Shown here in pieces: positions 35,605 to 45,231 of a stretch of 64,000 nt of DNA (its first letter is position 1; each line of letters begins with the position of its first letter). This DNA comes from Autumnicola lenta (lineage in GTDB: Bacteria > Bacteroidota > Bacteroidia > Flavobacteriales > Flavobacteriaceae), in the NCBI RefSeq assembly GCF_031846515.1, contig NZ_JAVRHO010000003.1, forward strand, positions 124,001-188,000. Direction: 5' to 3'. Under the pieces are notes generated by a model. It was not told the origin of the DNA and did no database searches. It saw nothing but the letters and a program-made list of their open reading frames with translations. The translations under genes and the position numbers were made by a program.

Positions 35605-38128
35605 TTAGTAAAAAATTTACAGCGTTTACAAGATAGATATAAGATGAACCTACGTTTACTACATATTCATTCTCTCCCCACAGGAAAGGCCAGTCTTCCC
35701 TGTTTTCAGGAAAATCAGGTTTCAAAATAAGAACTCCGGGAACCACACCTCCTGCAATAAATGAAAAATCTGCCCGGTTCATTCCATATGCTACTTTTTT
35801 GGACCTGGTTCCGACTCCCGAAACGAAGGATATAGAAGAATCGGGATGTGTACCATAAATATAATTTAAGCCTTTAAATACATATTCCCTGTCAATAAGA
35901 TCTGGGAATGCTTTGTGAAGCAGATAATTATTCATTGCGAACTCTACTACCTGGCCATTTCCTGCCCAGCCGCCACGTCCAATAGGTACTCCAAACGGAT
36001 TTTCCTCGTAGTATGCATCCAGCTCGGTCTGATAAGCTCTGGTTCTTTCCCGTAGTTTTTGTCTGAAAGAATTGTTCATATAAGGAAGCACCCTGGTAAC
36101 ACGTCCGGCATGAGAAGCGAAATCAGCATCTATTACCGGCCACATTGCTGCAATGCGGCCCGCATATTTTTGATCTTTTGTTGCAATTAAAAGTTCTACG
36201 GCGGCTTTTAACTCTTCATCTTCCAGTGTGCCGCCTGTGGTATTCCCATGATGAAAAAGATCCGGTTCATTGGCCTGTTCTTCCTCCCATACCTTTTGCG
36301 CCGTATTGAGTGATTCCTGGGCGAGAGAGTCATTATAGCCTTTTAATACCCTGCTGGCAGCGGCGAGAGCCGCTATAGATCCATAATTTAACGGAGTAGA
36401 TTTACTGGTAAATGCCCATCGGTCATCAAATTTCCCGCTTCTATAACCATCAGATTCAAGAGAATCCATGCTTTGGTCATATATAAGATTATCTGTCATT
36501 GTCAATCCGTCGCCCAGGTGTGTGTATTGAGAAATGTCCGGAACTATAATTCCGGGAATAGCGTGTCCCACTGCCCTGTGTTGGGCGATAAGTGCTAAAG
36601 TTCCATGTTCAACTTGCTGAAGTATATCCGGTTTTCCGTCAGGATTATGAATATCAACGTATTTCGCATCATAATCAACCAATGTCTGATCACGCTGAAG
36701 GTTAAAATCTTCAAAAGCATGTGCCAGATTCAAAACTACATGGTATTGTGTTTGTGTCCTGATATCATAATCTCCGGCATCGTACCAGCCTCCAATATTC
36801 AGTCCGGGTATATGTTCACCCGGTTCATATTGTGTATCTGTCGTTGGTCCCTGTGCATAAAGATCAAAGTGCTCGTGATCTACAGGTGCCTGTAAGGCAT
36901 CATCCAGATGGGAAGCGCCATGCCAAACGCGGTAAGCCTCATTAATTAGCATGTGGTCCATTTGTACGGGAAAATAAATATCATTGGTAGGATGCCAAGC
37001 ATCTTCATAAATATTCTCACCTATTCTAAAGGGAGCAGTGGTTTCTTCGCCATAACTAATTACATAGGTGCCCGGCTCTCTTACTTCAGAAAAATCATAG
37101 TGAAAATAATTATATCGGGTATATTGTCCCCATTTAGAAAGTTCTCCTGTTTGCACATCAATCTTTTCACCTTCTTCGGAAATTTTCTGAAGAGTGGCAC
37201 TTTGTTCAGGAATAGCATTTTTATCCAGTTCAATTACAGCCACTTTTTGCTGATTTGGATGGTAACCAACCTGCGAATGTGCAATGACAGGCCTGCGGGT
37301 CCAGCCGGGAATAGCGTTTGCTGAAATAAACCACTCCAGGACTTTTCCTGTTTCACCTTCCGGAATAAGACTTCTCACCACAAACCAACCGTTCTGGGCC
37401 TTATCCCTTCCGTCGTGTAACATTAATTCTGCATCTTCTGAAGTTATGGTCACCCTACGCTCGGGATCTTCCGGTGCCAGTACAAGTTTTTGGCCTGTAG
37501 CCATAGGTTTTGGTGAAGTATAACCGGTATTGTCCTGTTGCATATCACTGCTTGGATACAACGGAAAAATGTCGGCATTCCCGTCCATATAATAGGTTTT
37601 TTCCCAGTAAGCTGAAGGAATAAACTCTAAATTTAAACCGGCTTTGCCGACCAGTGCTTCAGGTACGGCTTCCTCCAGGTGCACACTAAGAAGAACACCA
37701 TCACCTTTCGCCTCTGCGCGAACCATATACTTAAAATTGTAGTCGGGGTACTCCTGGTAAGTATCTATTCGGGCGTTTGCCTGATCTACTTTCCTTTCAG
37801 AAAAAGTAGGGATAGCATCCCATTGTTCGGGGGTGGCATGCAGGCGTACATCCCCATTGGTGGCTGTACGATCCCCGTGATGTATAATTTCTATACCGCT
37901 AATTTTGGAATCACTGAATAAACCATTGTACCAGTTGCTAAAGGCCAGGATATTAACACCTGGCACCTCAAAATATTCCTCTTCATTTAATTCCATATCA
38001 GCATCTTGTGCCAAAAGTGGAGAGATTAATAGTAGGAAGAAAATGAACATTATCTTTTTGCCTGGCTCATGCTCGCTGTTGTGGGTTCTGCAGTGCTTTT
38101 CCCGGTAAGCAGGGTAATCATTTTTCAT
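35597..38128 (-). CDS. Glycoside hydrolase family 9 with N-terminal immunoglobulin-like domain
   Basis: Up to 843 residues. The CelD_N-type Ig-like domain (about 300-395, AHSQVGYHPNQQKVAVIELDK) precedes the alpha6/alpha6 GH9 barrel (about 400-843) with the catalytic aspartates in GGWYDAGDYD (Asp450, Asp453) and the general acid near the C-terminus (GENEYVVN; Glu821). Residues about 40-290 form an extra beta-rich domain. Endo-beta-1,4-glucanase or related activity is expected. The start is uncertain: the ATG at 38128 gives a 26-residue polar, His/Arg-rich extension before the hydrophobic signal, while an ATG at 38050 (MFIFFLLLISPLLAQ) would begin directly at the signal peptide. Confidence 0.88.
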   Translation of the reverse strand: MKNDYPAYREKHCRTHNSEHEPGKKIMFIFFLLLISPLLAQDADMELNEEEYFEVPGVNILAFSNWYNGLFSDSKISGIEIIHHGDRTATNGDVRLHATPEQWDAIPTFSERKVDQANARIDTYQEYPDYNFKYMVRAEAKGDGVLLSVHLEEAVPEALVGKAGLNLEFIPSAYWEKTYYMDGNADIFPLYPSSDMQQDNTGYTSPKPMATGQKLVLAPEDPERRVTITSEDAELMLHDGRDKAQNGWFVVRSLIPEGETGKVLEWFISANAIPGWTRRPVIAHSQVGYHPNQQKVAVIELDKNAIPEQSATLQKISEEGEKIDVQTGELSKWGQYTRYNYFHYDFSEVREPGTYVISYGEETTAPFRIGENIYEDAWHPTNDIYFPVQMDHMLINEAYRVWHGASHLDDALQAPVDHEHFDLYAQGPTTDTQYEPGEHIPGLNIGGWYDAGDYDIRTQTQYHVVLNLAHAFEDFNLQRDQTLVDYDAKYVDIHNPDGKPDILQQVEHGTLALIAQHRAVGHAIPGIIVPDISQYTHLGDGLTMTDNLIYDQSMDSLESDGYRSGKFDDRWAFTSKSTPLNYGSIAALAAASRVLKGYNDSLAQESLNTAQKVWEEEQANEPDLFHHGNTTGGTLEDEELKAAVELLIATKDQKYAGRIAAMWPVIDADFASHAGRVTRVLPYMNNSFRQKLRERTRAYQTELDAYYEENPFGVPIGRGGWAGNGQVVEFAMNNYLLHKAFPDLIDREYVFKGLNYIYGTHPDSSISFVSGVGTRSKKVAYGMNRADFSFIAGGVVPGVLILKPDFPENREDWPFLWGENEYVVNVGSSYIYLVNAVNFLLNE

Positions 38129-38348
38129 TGTAAGATTTTATTATTTGAGTGCTTTTAAATGGGGTAAATTATATGGGATTCACAAGTTAATAAATGTATT
38201 TTAATAATTTAACAATTTTCTGAATCTGCTGCACCTGTAGCATCTTATAGGTTGTTCTTTTAATTGCGAACAAGAACAATTGAGAAAATTCTACAAAGAA
38301 GAAGAGAAAAAAATCTGATTATCTAAAAATTGCTATTATAGTTTATAG

Positions 38349-38792
38349 TTAATGCGTACCCTTTTGGTATAAATAATAGAGTCCGATGCCAATTAGAAAT
38401 GCTGTAATATGTGCAATTGTAGTTATTAGAGGTAAGAAAATGAAATAGTATAAAATGCCAAAAAATATTATTATGAAATGGATAATAGGAAAGGTCTTGA
38501 CAGTGGTATGTAGATAAGAAATATTTCTTCCAAAAAACAGCAAATTATATCCTGCAAGCGAACACCAAACTATAGATACTCCAACAACATTAAGAGCAAA
38601 CCATAGAAGCATCTGAACCAAAAATGAAGTTATCATTACCAAATACCAGGTATGTCGATTTCTCTTTATTTTACTTCTTAACATAAAATGAGGAAGCACA
38701 GTAATAAGTATAAGCAGGTAATTAATAACACAATCCTTTAATGAACCTTCATAAGTAAAACCATCTGTGAGAGTCTGCAAGATATTATCCAT
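38349..38792 (-). CDS. Small multi-pass membrane protein, possibly a degenerate rhomboid-like fold
   Basis: 147 residues with about five hydrophobic helices. The central WCSLAGYNLLFFGR and the C-terminal AHITAFLIGIGLYYLYQ faintly resemble the rhomboid serine and histidine helices (GxSG...AHxxGFxxG), but the GxSG serine motif is not intact, so a catalytic role is unlikely. AT-rich, isolated between the glycan locus and a secreted protein. Otherwise unrecognised. Confidence 0.5.
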   Translation of the reverse strand: MDNILQTLTDGFTYEGSLKDCVINYLLILITVLPHFMLRSKIKRNRHTWYLVMITSFLVQMLLWFALNVVGVSIVWCSLAGYNLLFFGRNISYLHTTVKTFPIIHFIIIFFGILYYFIFLPLITTIAHITAFLIGIGLYYLYQKGTH

Positions 38793-39301
38793 ACAACATA
38801 AATTTTAATCTATAGTAAAACTGGTTTAAACCTTATATTTTGATGTGAAAACAAATGGCTTTGAAAAAACGAAATTTAAGCCAATTTAATAGATTTTCAG
38901 TTTTGTATCATCGGTTATAGCAAATAGCGGGTTTTACCGAAAAAGTGTAATTTAGAAAACCGGGAAAACAAAAGGTTAAGCCGACAAAGTTGCCTCTCTA
39001 TTCCCGCTACTTGTCTATCGTACCCGATATGGTACTATTACGTATAAATTTTCCTTAGGGAAGCAGGGAAGTACAATAATTGCCATTTTGGAAGGATGAT
39101 CCATTTCATTATTCTCCAGATAATTTTAATCCTTGTCTGCACATTTTTGGGCAGTTCTCACTTTTAGAGCTTAATAATTTAAAGCTGGTTTCTGAGATAG
39201 TTGGGACATTATTCAGAATCGAAAGCTATTACACATAGGCATTTTTTATTACATTTATTTTTTCAGGCCAACAATAGCCGCAAAAGCTTTTTATTTAATA
39301 T
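38793..39301. other. 509-base gap without a gene
   Basis: AT-rich, no ORF with coding character. It contains CCCGATATGGTACTATTACG near 39022-39041, CCTTAGGGAAGCAGGGAAG shortly after, and a variant copy of the dispersed repeat at 39074-39091. No promoter of good quality, tRNA or hairpin terminator was found. Confidence 0.5.
39074..39091 (+). repeat. Variant copy of the dispersed repeat
   Basis: CAATAATTGCCATTTTGG; its complement CCAAAATGGCAATTATTG matches the consensus AAAATGGCAATTATCG with one mismatch. Intergenic. Confidence 0.45.
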
Positions 39302-40468
39302 ATGTATAAAATTCCCACCCTCCTCGTTCTTATCCTCGTGTACAGCAGTAATTTATATTCGCAACAGGTTTGGAAAGACGACTGCAATTATAATACAGAA
39401 GATATTCCCTGGACTACGCAGCATGGAGACGGAGAAGTAAAGACAAGACTAATTGTTAAAGACGGCTTTATCCGGTTTGTCGTAGATGCTTCAGCAGAAC
39501 CTCATAATGTATGGTGGGCAACGGTTTCGAGGCCTGTTTCTTTTCCTCCTAAGGATACGGAAGATTATTCTGAAGAAAAGCTTTGGATCGAGGCCAAAGT
39601 AAAGCCCAGCCATGCTACTAGAAGGATTAATATGCGGTTGTACAACCAGCGCACCCGGGATCACCATGCATTTCTTAAAGAATTTGATTTAGAAGATACG
39701 CTAAACTGGCATACCATCCGGTTTTCTCCCCAAGGGCTCCGTTATCTGCCGGGCGATGAGTTGCGGTGCCATTTTGCACTTATAGATTGGGGCAATCGGG
39801 AATTTCATCTTGATATAAAGGAGGTGAAAGTCTTTTTTGAGGATGCGGAAAATAAACCTGAAGAAAGTGAAAATGCACTGGAGTACCATCCCCAACCTCA
39901 AAAATTGGCAAATTTGAGCCATCAGCTAAAAGTTAAAGAAGATGCTACCGTAGATGTGCTGTTTCCTGAAGAATCCCTGGCAGGATGGGGGCAGCAGGAA
40001 AATGGTGAAATAAAGCAGTTAATTAGTGTGTCGCATCACCTAATCCCTGTCTTGAGGTGGGACTTTTCAAATTTTAAAGATCATAAGGTTAAAGAGTGGG
40101 GGCTTTTAAGGCTTAAAGTGCATTCCAGCAACCAGGTCCCTTCTCCTACACATGAATATGGAAGAATAAGAATAATGGAAATAAAAGGAGGCAGGGAAGA
40201 CTGGAATTATGAAACGGTTACTTTTAACGATCTCACCGGAAATTTGCCGCTTTGGGAGGTTTTCAATGAGCAGATGGTTATAGATATGGATATGCCGAAA
40301 ACAGGGGAAGAATTTTTAGAAATACCAATATCACCTGTAGTCCTGCAAAGGCTAATAGATGGAACAACAAAGGGTTTGGCTGTTTTTCCATTAGGGAGCA
40401 TACAGACTTCTTTTTATGCTAAGGCCTATAACGGCGGAGAAAATGCAGCTACGTTAAACTTTAACTAG
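39302..40468 (+). CDS. Exported beta-rich protein, two domains, possible carbohydrate binding
   Basis: 388 residues with a signal peptide (IPTLLVLILVYSSNLYSQ). The first domain (about 22-185) is a beta-sandwich-like sequence rich in Trp/Phe/His (VWKDDCNYNTEDIPW, EPHNVWWATVSRPV, RRINMRLYNQRTRDHH). The second (about 205-388) resembles DNRLRE/jelly-roll modules (VDVLFPEESLAGWG, LLRLKVHSSNQ, SFYAKAYNGG). No catalytic motif recognised. It lies just outside the glycan locus, and carbohydrate binding is plausible but unproven. Confidence 0.6.
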   Translation: MYKIPTLLVLILVYSSNLYSQQVWKDDCNYNTEDIPWTTQHGDGEVKTRLIVKDGFIRFVVDASAEPHNVWWATVSRPVSFPPKDTEDYSEEKLWIEAKVKPSHATRRINMRLYNQRTRDHHAFLKEFDLEDTLNWHTIRFSPQGLRYLPGDELRCHFALIDWGNREFHLDIKEVKVFFEDAENKPEESENALEYHPQPQKLANLSHQLKVKEDATVDVLFPEESLAGWGQQENGEIKQLISVSHHLIPVLRWDFSNFKDHKVKEWGLLRLKVHSSNQVPSPTHEYGRIRIMEIKGGREDWNYETVTFNDLTGNLPLWEVFNEQMVIDMDMPKTGEEFLEIPISPVVLQRLIDGTTKGLAVFPLGSIQTSFYAKAYNGGENAATLNFN

Positions 40469-40540
40469 ATAAAACTCAGAAGGTAGATTTCTCTATCAAC
40501 TGTTACTTTTCCAATTGAGTTGCTTTTCGATAATCTTTGC

Positions 40541-41686
40541 TCAAACCTGCTCCTGTTGCTGCTGGCGAAAAAAGAGTTGCGATACAGGAATTAGCATTAA
40601 TCCCGTAATTATAAAAAGGATAAAAGATAACTTCAGGCTAAAGGCATTTGCCAGATAGCCAATTAGGGGAGGGCCCAGCAACATCCCTACAATTCCATAG
40701 GTCGCGATTATAGAAACTGCCATGCCCGCGGAATACTTTGAAGAGGTGCCTGCCAAAGTAAAAACCATTGGAATAATAGCTGCCACGCCAAGACCAACCA
40801 TACTAAATCCGATTAAAGCCGGCCAGAAATATGGAAAAATTACTACCATTAAAATCCCGCATGCAATAAGGGTGGCACTAAAAATAAAGGTTTTCTCCAT
40901 GCCAATTTTATCAATAATAATATCTGAAAAGAACCTGGAAAGTGCCATAAAAACCATAAAAATAAAGTAGCCAAGTGTAAAAATATCTTCTCCAATTACT
41001 TCTTTAAAATAAACACCACTCCAGTCAAACATACCACCTTCACAAAGCGCCGCGAAGAAGACCAACAGTCCCAGGTATAAAATAAATTTATCTGGTTTTC
41101 CAAGTTTTAGTTTGTTGCCCTGCGGTGCACGGTCGTTTGTGAGTAAAAATCTGTAGGCGGCAATTGCAGCAATAAAAGTTACAACAGCTACCATTGCCAG
41201 GTGCTCCGGCATTGGGACGTTGAACTTAAGCATTAGGGTAGAAAAACCAACACCGGTAAGTCCGCCGGTACTCCAGAGTCCGTGGAAAGATCCGTTAATT
41301 TTCTTTCCGTAGTTTTTCTGAAGGGTGATCGCCTGGGTGTTCATGGAAATATTCAGGATTCTCATACAAAACGAAAACAAAAAAACGGAAACGATCAATA
41401 ACAGGAGACTGTCCGAATATCCAATCCCTATAAGCGCAACCGAAAAAAACAAAATAGAAGCCAGCAAAGGAGGGCGGCTGTTAAAGCGGGAAACCAGCCA
41501 GCCCGAAATTGGCAATCCAATAAGGGAGCTTACCGGCATGGTTAGCAACAGGTTACCAAGTTCGGCTTCGTTGAGGTTAAAAGAGGATTTAATTGTGGGA
41601 ATACGGGAAGCCCAGGTTGAAAAACAAACGCCCGCGAAAAAAAAATAAATACTCAGTGCTATGCGCTGCTTCCTTTTGGTTTCCAT
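40541..41686 (-). CDS. Major facilitator superfamily transporter (YbjJ-like)
   Basis: 381 residues from the ATG at 41686 (METKRKQ). Twelve hydrophobic helices with the MFS A-motif equivalent after TM2 (GWLVSRFNSRPPLL) and the TM1 signature FFAGVCFSTWASRIPTIKSS, typical of the YbjJ-like group related to sugar permeases. Substrate unknown. Convergent to the secreted beta-rich gene, with no companion gene on its own strand. Confidence 0.85.
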   Translation of the reverse strand: METKRKQRIALSIYFFFAGVCFSTWASRIPTIKSSFNLNEAELGNLLLTMPVSSLIGLPISGWLVSRFNSRPPLLASILFFSVALIGIGYSDSLLLLIVSVFLFSFCMRILNISMNTQAITLQKNYGKKINGSFHGLWSTGGLTGVGFSTLMLKFNVPMPEHLAMVAVVTFIAAIAAYRFLLTNDRAPQGNKLKLGKPDKFILYLGLLVFFAALCEGGMFDWSGVYFKEVIGEDIFTLGYFIFMVFMALSRFFSDIIIDKIGMEKTFIFSATLIACGILMVVIFPYFWPALIGFSMVGLGVAAIIPMVFTLAGTSSKYSAGMAVSIIATYGIVGMLLGPPLIGYLANAFSLKLSFILFIITGLMLIPVSQLFFRQQQQEQV

Positions 41687-42448
41687 GCTCAACTTAAAAA
41701 GATGCAAATATCCGTGGTAATTTTGAAATTGGAAAGGTAAAGGAACGTTATTTTTCTTAAGGAAAATCTAATTCTCCGGAAGAAAAAGAAGCCTGCAAAA
41801 TCAGAGGACTGAAAGTGAGCATAAATAGCGTTTTCCAGAATTAATTTTACTTTGCACCTTAAGAATGCCATTTTTCACCTTCTGCTTTTAATTCATATTT
41901 CAAATCGGTACCCAATAAAGAAGATGTTTAAGGAATAACTGATGCTTATTTTAATAGAAGGTCGAAAATATGCTTTTTTGAGGGTCGGATTTAGAAGGAT
42001 ATTTTCCTTAAATGACCATGAAGGGAAGTTTTCAGGGACAAAACGTTGTTTTGAACTTATTTAAAGACTCAAAAGTCTCATAAAGTATAGAGTTTATCAT
42101 TTTTTAGTCTTGTTTACCACTTTTAAATCATCAAAAATGCAGAATTTAGCGTAAAGTGAAATCTAAAAGTCTCTTTCAGCCAACATTTGCTTACAAATAA
42201 TCTCTTTTGCTTGAAAATTGCCTTTTTTTAATCACCATAGATAAGTAAATTTTAAACCGGACAATAATGGCATAACCAGAAGTGAGAAATGCTTATTCTT
42301 ACCTGTTAATCCTAAATTATTTAAAGTAATCCGGACAATATCCTGATAACGCTCGTGCGTCTTAAACGTCTATTTTGTCGGAATTTAACTATTCATAATA
42401 TTTTTTTTCATACTTTAATGAACTTCAACTAAAATAAAAAATTGAACC
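41687..42448. other. ~760-base gene-free leader region upstream of the molybdenum hydroxylase cassette
   Basis: AT-rich with no convincing ORF. The exact 10-mer CCGGACAATA occurs twice, at 42257-42266 and 42331-42340, 74 bases apart and about 110-190 bases upstream of the first gene. They could be sites for a regulator. No canonical TAnnTTTG box close to 42449 was found. Confidence 0.4.
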
Positions 42449-42913
42449 ATGGCGCAATTTGATGTAAATATAAATGGGAAAAACCTCTCGGTAGATGTAG
42501 ATCCCGATACTCCGCTACTTTGGGTTTTAAGAGATCATTTAAAATTAGTGGGAACAAAGTACGGTTGTGGAATTGCGCAATGTGGTGCGTGTACTGTACA
42601 CTTAAATGGTAATGCGGTTAGATCCTGCCAGCTTCCTGTTTCATCGATCAAGGAGAATAAGATAACCACGATTGAAGGACTTTCTGAAGAAGGAGATCAT
42701 CCTGTACAAAAGGCATGGCTGGAACACGATGTGCCCCAATGTGGCTATTGCCAGGCAGGCCAGATCATGTCTGCCGCTTCCCTGCTCAACAGTAACCCCA
42801 GTCCCAGTGATGCTGAAATAGAAAATGCCATGAACGGCAATATTTGCCGCTGCGGCACCTACACCAGAATAAAAGCTGCCATTAAAACAGCTTCAAATTC
42901 TCAGATCGCATAA
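42449..42913 (+). CDS. 2Fe-2S subunit of a molybdenum hydroxylase (IorA/CoxS-like)
   Basis: 154 residues with two [2Fe-2S] domains. The N-terminal ferredoxin fold has Cys40, Cys45, Cys48 and Cys60 (CGIAQCGACTVHLNG). The helical domain has Cys98, Cys101, Cys133 and Cys135 (CGYCQAGQIM, NICRCGTYTRIK). It transfers electrons from the molybdopterin subunit encoded next. The two-subunit organisation without an FAD subunit is like isoquinoline 1-oxidoreductase and related aldehyde dehydrogenases; the substrate is not predictable. Confidence 0.93.
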   Translation: MAQFDVNINGKNLSVDVDPDTPLLWVLRDHLKLVGTKYGCGIAQCGACTVHLNGNAVRSCQLPVSSIKENKITTIEGLSEEGDHPVQKAWLEHDVPQCGYCQAGQIMSAASLLNSNPSPSDAEIENAMNGNICRCGTYTRIKAAIKTASNSQIA

Positions 42914-42938
42914 TGTCATTTAATCAAATCCGAAAGAA

Positions 42939-45215
42939 ATGAGTAAAGTAAAAACAGGAATGGGCAGAAGATCATTCATTAAGAATGTTTCTCTTGCCGG
43001 TGGAGGATTACTAATCGGTTTTAACTGGCTGGCATGTAAACGTGCGGCAGAGGAAAGCGGAAAGGAAATGGCTCTGGAAATGCCAGAGGAGTGGTTCGAA
43101 ATAAATGGTTATCTAAAAATCGGTGATAATGGAGTGGTGACAATATATTCTCCTAATCCGGAAATAGGCCAGAATGTAAAAACTGCTATGCCAATGCTTG
43201 TTGCAGAGGAACTGGATGTAGATTGGAGCAACGTGATTGTAGAACAGGCACCATTAAACACAGATATTTTCTCCAGGCAAATTGCAGGAGGAAGCCAGTC
43301 TATTCGGCAAAGTTGGGAGCCGTTAAGAATGGCAGGAGCTACAGCGAGACAAATGTTGCTCATCGCTGCGGCAAAGGAATGGGATGTTCCGCTTTCTGAA
43401 CTTACTGTGGAAAACGGAATTATAACACATTCAGGCAGCGACAGATCTATAGGCTATGGAGAAATTGCCAAATTTGCCGCAAAGGTAGAAGTGCCTGAAG
43501 AAGTAGTGCTTAAAGAAAATAATAATTTTAAAATCATAGGCACCTCACGAAAAAATGTGGATGCTAAAAAGATAGTAACAGGTCAGCCCTTATTTGGTCT
43601 TGATGTCAACCGGGATGATATGCTTATTGCCATGATCGTTCAACCGCCTGCTTTCGGATTACGATTTAAATCCATGGATGCAGATGACGCCAGGAAAATG
43701 CCGGGGATAAAGGATGTTTTTACCATAGACACTTATCCCGACGATATGGAAAAGGAATGGAGCGACGTTGCTGCTTTTTCAAAACTCGTAGTGGTAGTAG
43801 GTGAATCTACATGGCAGGTGATGAAAGCTAAAAAAGCCTTAAAGGTAGAATGGGACCTGAAACCGGAGCTGACAGAAGAGATTGTAATTCTTGAAAAATC
43901 TCCTGCCTTGAGGGATACTCTCGGACTCGAAAATTCTGAAACTCATGAGTCCTTAATGGCAAATATCGGTCCTGAAGAATCTCAAATGGTAAGGAAGGAT
44001 GGCGATCCCGAGGCAGCTTTTAAGAATGCAGCACGTGTAATCGAGCGCTCCTACAGCTGCCCTTTTCTTGCACACAATTGTATGGAGCCAATGAATTTCT
44101 TTGCCAACGTCACCAATGGGAAAGCAGAATTGCTGGGGCCTATCCAAACCCCGGAGTTTGCAGAAAAGAGTGTTAGTAAACGATTAGGACTGGACCTTGA
44201 AAATATAGATATACAAATGACCCGCATGGGTGGCGGTTTTGGCCGCCGGCTTTATGGAAATTTTCTTGTAGAAGCCGCTGTTATTTCTGATAAAATCGGG
44301 GCACCTGTGAAACTCGTGTATACACGGGAGGACGATATGACCAATGGTGTTTATCGACCGGCTTACCAGGTGACCTACAGGGCTGCCCTGGATGGCAACA
44401 ATAATCTTACTGCCTTCCATGTAAATGCAGGGGGTGTAGGTGAAAGTCCGCTTTTTGCTAATCGTTTTCCGGCGGGGGCTGTAGATAATTACCTGGCGGA
44501 AAGCTGGACCATAGACTCCCATATTTCCATAGGAGCCTTTAGAGCACCCAGGTCCAATTTTATTGCCGGAGCAGAACAATCCTTTCTGGATGAATTAGCT
44601 GAAGAAATGGGTAAGGATCCTATTCAGTTTCGTCTCGATATGCTTGAACGTGCAGGTACAGACCCTGTGGGAGAAAATAATGATTATGATCCGGCCCGTT
44701 ATGCAGGGGTGCTGGAAGTGGTAAGAGACAAATCGGGTTGGAACACTGCAAGTACGGCCTCAGGCAGAGGTGTTGCTGCATATTACTGCCATAATTCTTA
44801 TGTAGCCCAGGTTCTGGAAATGGATCTGGAAGATAATCAACCCGTCATAGATAAAGTTACCTGTGTGGTAGATTGCGGAATTGTGGTCAATCCCGATGCA
44901 GCAATAAATATGGTTGAAGGGGGGACGATAGACGGGATTGGACATGCACTTTATAGCGAGTTGACGTTTAAAGACGGGGTAAGCCAACAGAGTAATTTTG
45001 ATTCTTACAGGCTCATTCGCCATCGTGAAGCTCCAAAGAAAATTGATGTACATTTTATAGAGAATGGCATGGATCCTACAGGCCTTGGAGAACCTCCGTT
45101 TCCTCCAGTGCAGGGAGCTCTGGCAAATGCATTGTACAGGGCAACCGGGAAAAGAATTTATAAACAACCATTCCTGCCTGAGATAAAAGCTGAAAGCCGG
45201 GAAATTAAAACTTGA
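42939..45215 (+). CDS. Molybdopterin-binding subunit of a periplasmic aldehyde/isoquinoline oxidoreductase-type enzyme
   Basis: 758 residues. The N-terminus has a twin-arginine signal (GRRSFIKNVSLAGGGLL) ending in a lipobox-like LAC, so Tat export with possible lipid anchoring is expected. Xanthine-oxidase-family Mo-binding domains follow, with PNPEIGQNVKTAMPMLVAEEL, TRMGGGFGRRLYGNF near residue 430 and GAFRAPRSNFIAGAEQ near 530. Near the C-terminus GLGEPPFPPVQGALANAL carries the active-site Glu of the GEPP motif. A cytosolic protein partner would be co-exported with the 2Fe-2S subunit. Best described as IorB-like; substrate unknown. Confidence 0.92.
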   Translation: MSKVKTGMGRRSFIKNVSLAGGGLLIGFNWLACKRAAEESGKEMALEMPEEWFEINGYLKIGDNGVVTIYSPNPEIGQNVKTAMPMLVAEELDVDWSNVIVEQAPLNTDIFSRQIAGGSQSIRQSWEPLRMAGATARQMLLIAAAKEWDVPLSELTVENGIITHSGSDRSIGYGEIAKFAAKVEVPEEVVLKENNNFKIIGTSRKNVDAKKIVTGQPLFGLDVNRDDMLIAMIVQPPAFGLRFKSMDADDARKMPGIKDVFTIDTYPDDMEKEWSDVAAFSKLVVVVGESTWQVMKAKKALKVEWDLKPELTEEIVILEKSPALRDTLGLENSETHESLMANIGPEESQMVRKDGDPEAAFKNAARVIERSYSCPFLAHNCMEPMNFFANVTNGKAELLGPIQTPEFAEKSVSKRLGLDLENIDIQMTRMGGGFGRRLYGNFLVEAAVISDKIGAPVKLVYTREDDMTNGVYRPAYQVTYRAALDGNNNLTAFHVNAGGVGESPLFANRFPAGAVDNYLAESWTIDSHISIGAFRAPRSNFIAGAEQSFLDELAEEMGKDPIQFRLDMLERAGTDPVGENNDYDPARYAGVLEVVRDKSGWNTASTASGRGVAAYYCHNSYVAQVLEMDLEDNQPVIDKVTCVVDCGIVVNPDAAINMVEGGTIDGIGHALYSELTFKDGVSQQSNFDSYRLIRHREAPKKIDVHFIENGMDPTGLGEPPFPPVQGALANALYRATGKRIYKQPFLPEIKAESREIKT

Positions 45216-45231
45216 GAGATTGCTTTCCAAA

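Noticed and set aside
40241..40256. GGAAATTTGCCGCTTT in the exported 388-residue gene as a motif copy
   Set aside because: The conserved TGCCATTTT core is not present.
44184..44579. Long open frames antisense to the molybdopterin subunit, desulfurase and VCBS genes (e.g. 44184-44579, 45482-46015, 22337-22852)
   Set aside because: They follow the codon pattern of the sense gene, have no ribosome-binding or family signature, and lie wholly or largely opposite conserved genes.
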